A DNA stretch of 27,430 nucleotides from a virus. The stretch's first letter is position 1, and the number at the start of each line of letters is the position of its first letter. Location: IMG/VR virus record IMGVR_UViG_3300043446_001083, positions 1-27,430 of that record. One strand, given 5' to 3'. Shown one piece after another: positions 24,156 to 27,430 of this stretch. A program made the translations under genes and the position numbers. A model generated the notes under the pieces. That model was not told the DNA's origin. It did not search any database and saw only the letters and a program-made list of their open reading frames with translations.

Positions 24156-25223
24156 ATGGCTTACTCTGGTACCACTAACCAGACCAAGATCAACGTAGAT
24201 CAGTTGATCTCGTACGCATATCGTGATGCTGGTAAAACTGCTGAAGAAATAAGCCCCGAGTACATTGAGGCTGGTAAACAGGCACTGTTCTATATTTTAC
24301 AAAATCTTTCTAACCGCGGCGTTAATCTCTGGCTGTTAGAAAACTATTTGTGTGGTGCTGTTACGGCACAACAGCAGTTAGTTCTGCCCCCTGGTACGAT
24401 CGACGTGCGTGAATCAAACTGGGTATACATTATTAACTCACAAGCGGCCGAGTATTTACCGGTATCTAATCCAGACTCGCCAGCTGCGTTTGATCAAAAC
24501 CTTGATGTCACAGCAACCTCAACCATTGGTTCGAATTTTTTTGGTATTGAGTACCAAGACGCGCTCCCAGTTTTTTACGTCGGGTTTAATGGCTACGCGG
24601 CTGGTGGTGGTACTACAACTTACAATTTTGCGTATGAGGTTAGTGATGACGGTGTAACCTGGACAACTGTAAAACAGTTACCAGAGACCACCCTCAAAGA
24701 TCGCGAGTGGGCCTACTTTAACATTAGCACCACACCAAACCATTATTTCTATCGCCTGCGTGAAACCGTGGCAACTACGTTTACCGTACGTGAGATTGTA
24801 TTTTCAACAAGCCAACAAGTTATCCCCTTGGCGCGTCTAAATCGTGACGACTACTGGAACTTACCAAACAAACAGTTCCCATCAGTTCGTTCTTTGCAAT
24901 ACTGGTTTGATCGTACGATTGACCCAACCATGTACCTCTGGCCCGTGCCAAACAATGACTTCCAAATGTTTCAGTTAGTTATTGAGCGACAGATGCCAGA
25001 CGTTGGCTCGTTGACTAATGAGCTGTATGTGCCAAATCGCTGGATTGGCTCAATCCAGGCATCACTATCACATAAACTGGCGATGCAGTTACCGCAGATT
25101 GAGTTATCGCGTGTTCAATATTTAGAAAAGATTGCAACGCAGTTAGAGTACGACGCGGCACAAGAAGAGCGTGACAAGTCACCAATTTATTTCCAACCTA
25201 ACTACAGTTACTATACACGATGA
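24156..25223 (+). CDS. Neck/tail virion protein
   Basis: 355 aa. N-terminal helices (VDQLISYAYRDAGKTAEEIS; GKQALFYILQNLSNRGVNLW), then LVLPPGTIDVRESNWVYI, a beta-sandwich insertion (about 105-215, including FAYEVSDDGVTWTTVKQLPE), and a helical C-terminal part with DYWNLPNKQFPSVRSLQYWF, MYLWPVPNND and SLSHKLAMQLPQIELSRVQY, ending SPIYFQPNYSYYTR. This pattern is typical of proteins encoded before the adaptor in podovirus-like environmental phages and suggests a connector or tail-tube role. No enzymatic motif is visible. AGAGGA lies upstream, and the end overlaps the next gene by ATGA. Confidence 0.75.
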   Translation: MAYSGTTNQTKINVDQLISYAYRDAGKTAEEISPEYIEAGKQALFYILQNLSNRGVNLWLLENYLCGAVTAQQQLVLPPGTIDVRESNWVYIINSQAAEYLPVSNPDSPAAFDQNLDVTATSTIGSNFFGIEYQDALPVFYVGFNGYAAGGGTTTYNFAYEVSDDGVTWTTVKQLPETTLKDREWAYFNISTTPNHYFYRLRETVATTFTVREIVFSTSQQVIPLARLNRDDYWNLPNKQFPSVRSLQYWFDRTIDPTMYLWPVPNNDFQMFQLVIERQMPDVGSLTNELYVPNRWIGSIQASLSHKLAMQLPQIELSRVQYLEKIATQLEYDAAQEERDKSPIYFQPNYSYYTR

Positions 25224-25840
25224 GCGGCGCATACGTAATGACCTACGATAATCTGGTGCTTGACGTTCAGCGTTACATGGAGCGTAACGACGAAGGTTTT
25301 GTTGCCCAGATTCCTAGCTTAATTGGTTTAGCCGAGGCGGCGATTGCTGCTGAGTTAAAATCATTATTGCAGTTAACTGTTGTAGAGACAACATTGGCAA
25401 CAAACCAAGACGTATTAGCAAAACCAGCCCGCTGGCGTAAAACGGTATCAATGAAAGTTAATGGCGCACCAGTCTTGCTACGTTCACAAGATTATATTGC
25501 ACAGTACCAATCAGAATCTGATAACGCACAGCCGAAGTATTATGGTGAGTATGATTATAACAATTGGAACTTTGCACCCAAGCCAGACCAGGATTATCCG
25601 GTTGAGATTATCTACTACAGCCTAATCCAGCCATTAGACAGCAGCAACCAACAAAATTTATTTACCCGTGAGTGCCCACAGGCAATGTTGTTTGGTACTT
25701 TACTTCAGGCACAGGGCTATTTAAAAGCCTTAGATAAATTGCCTGTTTGGAAAGGATACTACACTGAGTCATTAGCCGCCTTGAAGAAAGAAGATAGCTC
25801 GCGCCGCATTGACAGAAATACTACGGTTCAGGAACCATAA
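25220..25840 (+). CDS. Head-tail adaptor-like protein
   Basis: 206 aa. The start is coupled to the previous stop (ATGA); ATG 25238 is an alternative giving MTYDNLVLDVQRYMERND. The helical N-terminal bundle (FVAQIPSLIGLAEAAIAAEL), the short sheet (KPARWRKTVSMKVNGAPVLL), PVEIIYYSLIQPLDSSNQQN, and the final helix with QAMLFGTLLQAQGYLKALDK match the plan of SU10-type phage adaptors that dock under the portal and start the tail. Residues 130-140 carry aromatic loops (YYGEYDYNNWNFAP). The assignment is by fold pattern and position, and so moderate. Confidence 0.7.
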   Translation: MSGAYVMTYDNLVLDVQRYMERNDEGFVAQIPSLIGLAEAAIAAELKSLLQLTVVETTLATNQDVLAKPARWRKTVSMKVNGAPVLLRSQDYIAQYQSESDNAQPKYYGEYDYNNWNFAPKPDQDYPVEIIYYSLIQPLDSSNQQNLFTRECPQAMLFGTLLQAQGYLKALDKLPVWKGYYTESLAALKKEDSSRRIDRNTTVQEP

Positions 25841-25843
25841 TAT

Positions 25844-27106
25844 ATGCCAATCTACACATCACCGTTTACCGGCACCGTTGTACAGCCAACCGACGTATCG
25901 TACTACGAGCTTAACTTTAGCTCTAATGTACAGCTCTACTGGCCTGCCGTTGTTAACCCACAGCAGGTACCTGCCGCTCGTATTATTGACTGCACACCGT
26001 CCACAACCGGATTGGTTATCTCATTACCACAAGCAGACCAGGGAACCACCGGCGCTGATATTTTAATTCGCAACTTTGGTTCTGATACATTTACGGTAGA
26101 AGACTTTGACGGCACTGGATCAGTATCAATTGCTGCAGGTGTATCTAAATATTTTTATTTATCGGATAATACAACTTCTGCCGGTGTCTGGCAAAACGTA
26201 ACGTTTGGTGCTGGTACGTCTTCCGCTGATGCGGCCTCACTAGCTGGTGCTGGTTTAGTGGCGCTTGCTGGAAAACTAAATACCACACAAAACATTGTTG
26301 CGGTATCTTCCACACCAACAATTACAGACTCAAGCCGCGCGTCAACATTTGTCTGGACCGGCGGTAATGGCTCATTTACTCTGCCAACTGCTGCCAGTCT
26401 ATCCGGCGGTTGGTATATTGCGTTTAGAAATAACGGCACGGGCGCGATCACCATTGCTCCACAAGGTACCTCAACAATCGACAGCCTGGCGGATATTACC
26501 GTTAATCCTGGCGAGTCTGGTTTTATTTTATTCCAACAATCTTCTGGTAATTTCTTTACTGTAGGATTAGCCGTACCATCAAATGTAACATTTACATCAG
26601 CAACATATGACGTAGATTCTATCGTTGGCAATACGTTTAGCTTAGTATCCTACGCGCCAATTATCCAGACGTATGTTGCTCTAGCCGGTACTCGATCGGT
26701 TGATTTAGACGTTACATTACCCGCAACAACCCAGCTGTATGTATTGGTAAACAATACTGGACAACCTGGTTATAACGTCACATTCCAAATCTCTGGTAGT
26801 TTGCAGACACCCATCCCGTTAGGTAACGGTGGCGTTATCTTGGCATTGAGTGATGGTAATCAATTATATGTAATTAGCCAGACAACGGTTGGTTTTTACT
26901 ATGCCGATGACGGCACAGCAGCCGGTCCATCTTTTTCCTTTACGAATGACACCAACACTGGTATGTATTTAGTTGGTACCAGCGTGCTCGGTTTATCAGC
27001 AAACTCAACGCTCATGTTGGAGATTGATAATACAAATACACTAAGCCCACAAGTATCAACACCAGCAACATTTAACGCAGGATTAATTGGTGGCGGGACG
27101 TTCTAA
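25844..27106 (+). CDS. Fibre-like virion protein
   Basis: 420 aa of beta-rich, Thr/Ser/Gly sequence. The N-terminus (YTSPFTGTVVQPTDVSYYEL) resembles fibre or spike attachment segments; the middle repeats a motif of the type GSFTLPTAASLSGGWYIAFR then ITIAPQGTSTIDSLADITV and GESGFILFQQSSGNFFTV, as in phage fibre domains. Residues 361-399 (GPSFSFTNDTNTGMYLVGTS and following) match the FTGDTNTGIF module of the fibre at 16342. It has no S74 domain and ends in FNAGLIGGGTF. It sits among neck genes rather than with the fibre array, so it may be the tail-proximal fibre or spike. The start follows the previous stop after three bases. Confidence 0.8.
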   Translation: MPIYTSPFTGTVVQPTDVSYYELNFSSNVQLYWPAVVNPQQVPAARIIDCTPSTTGLVISLPQADQGTTGADILIRNFGSDTFTVEDFDGTGSVSIAAGVSKYFYLSDNTTSAGVWQNVTFGAGTSSADAASLAGAGLVALAGKLNTTQNIVAVSSTPTITDSSRASTFVWTGGNGSFTLPTAASLSGGWYIAFRNNGTGAITIAPQGTSTIDSLADITVNPGESGFILFQQSSGNFFTVGLAVPSNVTFTSATYDVDSIVGNTFSLVSYAPIIQTYVALAGTRSVDLDVTLPATTQLYVLVNNTGQPGYNVTFQISGSLQTPIPLGNGGVILALSDGNQLYVISQTTVGFYYADDGTAAGPSFSFTNDTNTGMYLVGTSVLGLSANSTLMLEIDNTNTLSPQVSTPATFNAGLIGGGTF

Positions 27107-27430
27107 TGGCTGGGGAAAACAAAGTACCAGATCAATATAATCTGGTCTATACACTTCGTGTTCAGCCGGGTATTAAACGAGACGGGACCACATTTGAGTC
27201 ACGCGAGTTTAGTGACGGAGAATGGTGCCGTTTTCAGCGTGGTGTGCCCAAGAAAATGGGTGGTTATCGCGAACTGTTTTCTACCTTTACGGGTATCCCA
27301 CGCGGCATGATTGCTAACTCCTTTAATGGAGTTAACTATGTTTTTGTTGGTAATCAGTATGGCTTAGAAGTATTTACAACAGGCACTACGTTTGGTGTTG
27401 GCAGTGGTCCGCTTACTGTAAATATTTTAC
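27106..27430 (+). CDS. Tail protein, 3' end outside the window
   Basis: At least 108 residues, open to the window end. The ATG shares its A with the preceding TAA. The visible part reads MAGENKVPDQYNLVYTLRVQ, then PGIKRDGTTFESREFSDGEW and CRFQRGVPKKMGGYRELF, followed by repeated short strands (IPRGMIANSFNGVNYVFVGN and QYGLEVFTTG). The KRDGT, REFSDGEWCRFQRG and KKMGGYRE pattern is frequent in proteins of environmental podovirus-like phages following the adaptor; the strand repeats suggest a beta-propeller as in tail nozzle proteins. Nozzle identity is inference. Confidence 0.75.
   Translation, partial: MAGENKVPDQYNLVYTLRVQPGIKRDGTTFESREFSDGEWCRFQRGVPKKMGGYRELFSTFTGIPRGMIANSFNGVNYVFVGNQYGLEVFTTGTTFGVGSGPLTVNIL

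Overview
This window is the structural and lysis half of a tailed bacteriophage genome. Every supported gene lies on the + strand. The order is terminase, portal, co-chaperonin, scaffold, coat, fibre array, lysis genes, then neck and tail proteins. A very large portal (915 aa) with a long Gln-rich coiled-coil tail, adaptor-like neck proteins, and no sheath, tube or tape-measure gene in view suggest a short-tailed (podovirus-like) phage. Gene style, with many small overlapping genes, collagen and S74 fibres, and small Gly-Gly-rich proteins, resembles uncultured marine or freshwater phages. The host is probably Gram-negative, inferred from the muramidase, M15 peptidase and GTA-type holin. No host can be named from the sequence.

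Layout: 1-420 is a gene-free control region with a terminator-like hairpin, G-rich and AT-rich tracts, dyads and tandem repeats. 421-3117 holds an unrecognised small gene, a free-standing intein-like (Hint) protein with no visible catalytic residues, and the large terminase. 3175-6645 holds a repeat-bearing small protein, the portal and a short disordered protein. 6687-10563 holds a small helical protein, a GroES-like protein, scaffold, an unknown protein, a probable decoration protein and the major capsid protein. 10636-11094 is an HNH endonuclease in its own terminator/promoter-like cassette. 11222-20829 holds minor structural proteins, a collagen-like fibre, a GT2 glycosyltransferase, four more fibre genes (three ending in self-cleaving S74 chaperones) and a small accessory protein. 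20855-23165 is the lysis region with a holin and two different peptidoglycan hydrolases. 23240-27430 holds a Lys/Gly-Gly repeat protein, a DUF3008-like protein, neck/tail proteins, another fibre-like protein and a gene cut by the window end.

The most unusual feature is a repeated intergenic element at seven gene-cluster boundaries. Its core is GCATTAGTR. In six of seven copies the core is followed after exactly 4 nt by TAKG, and in five of seven a GGGC(G/T) block begins exactly 22 nt upstream of it. Three copies end in the ATG of the next gene, as if the mRNA were leaderless. Three of the others end in TAGG and open a leader. It looks like a phage-specific promoter, possibly for a phage-encoded single-subunit RNA polymerase, often placed directly after a hairpin terminator. 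Other points of interest are the apparently domesticated Hint protein overlapping terL, a Thr-rich collagen fibre next to a glycosyltransferase, the S74 fibre array, and a K-(F/Y)-A-x-G-G motif shared by separate proteins.
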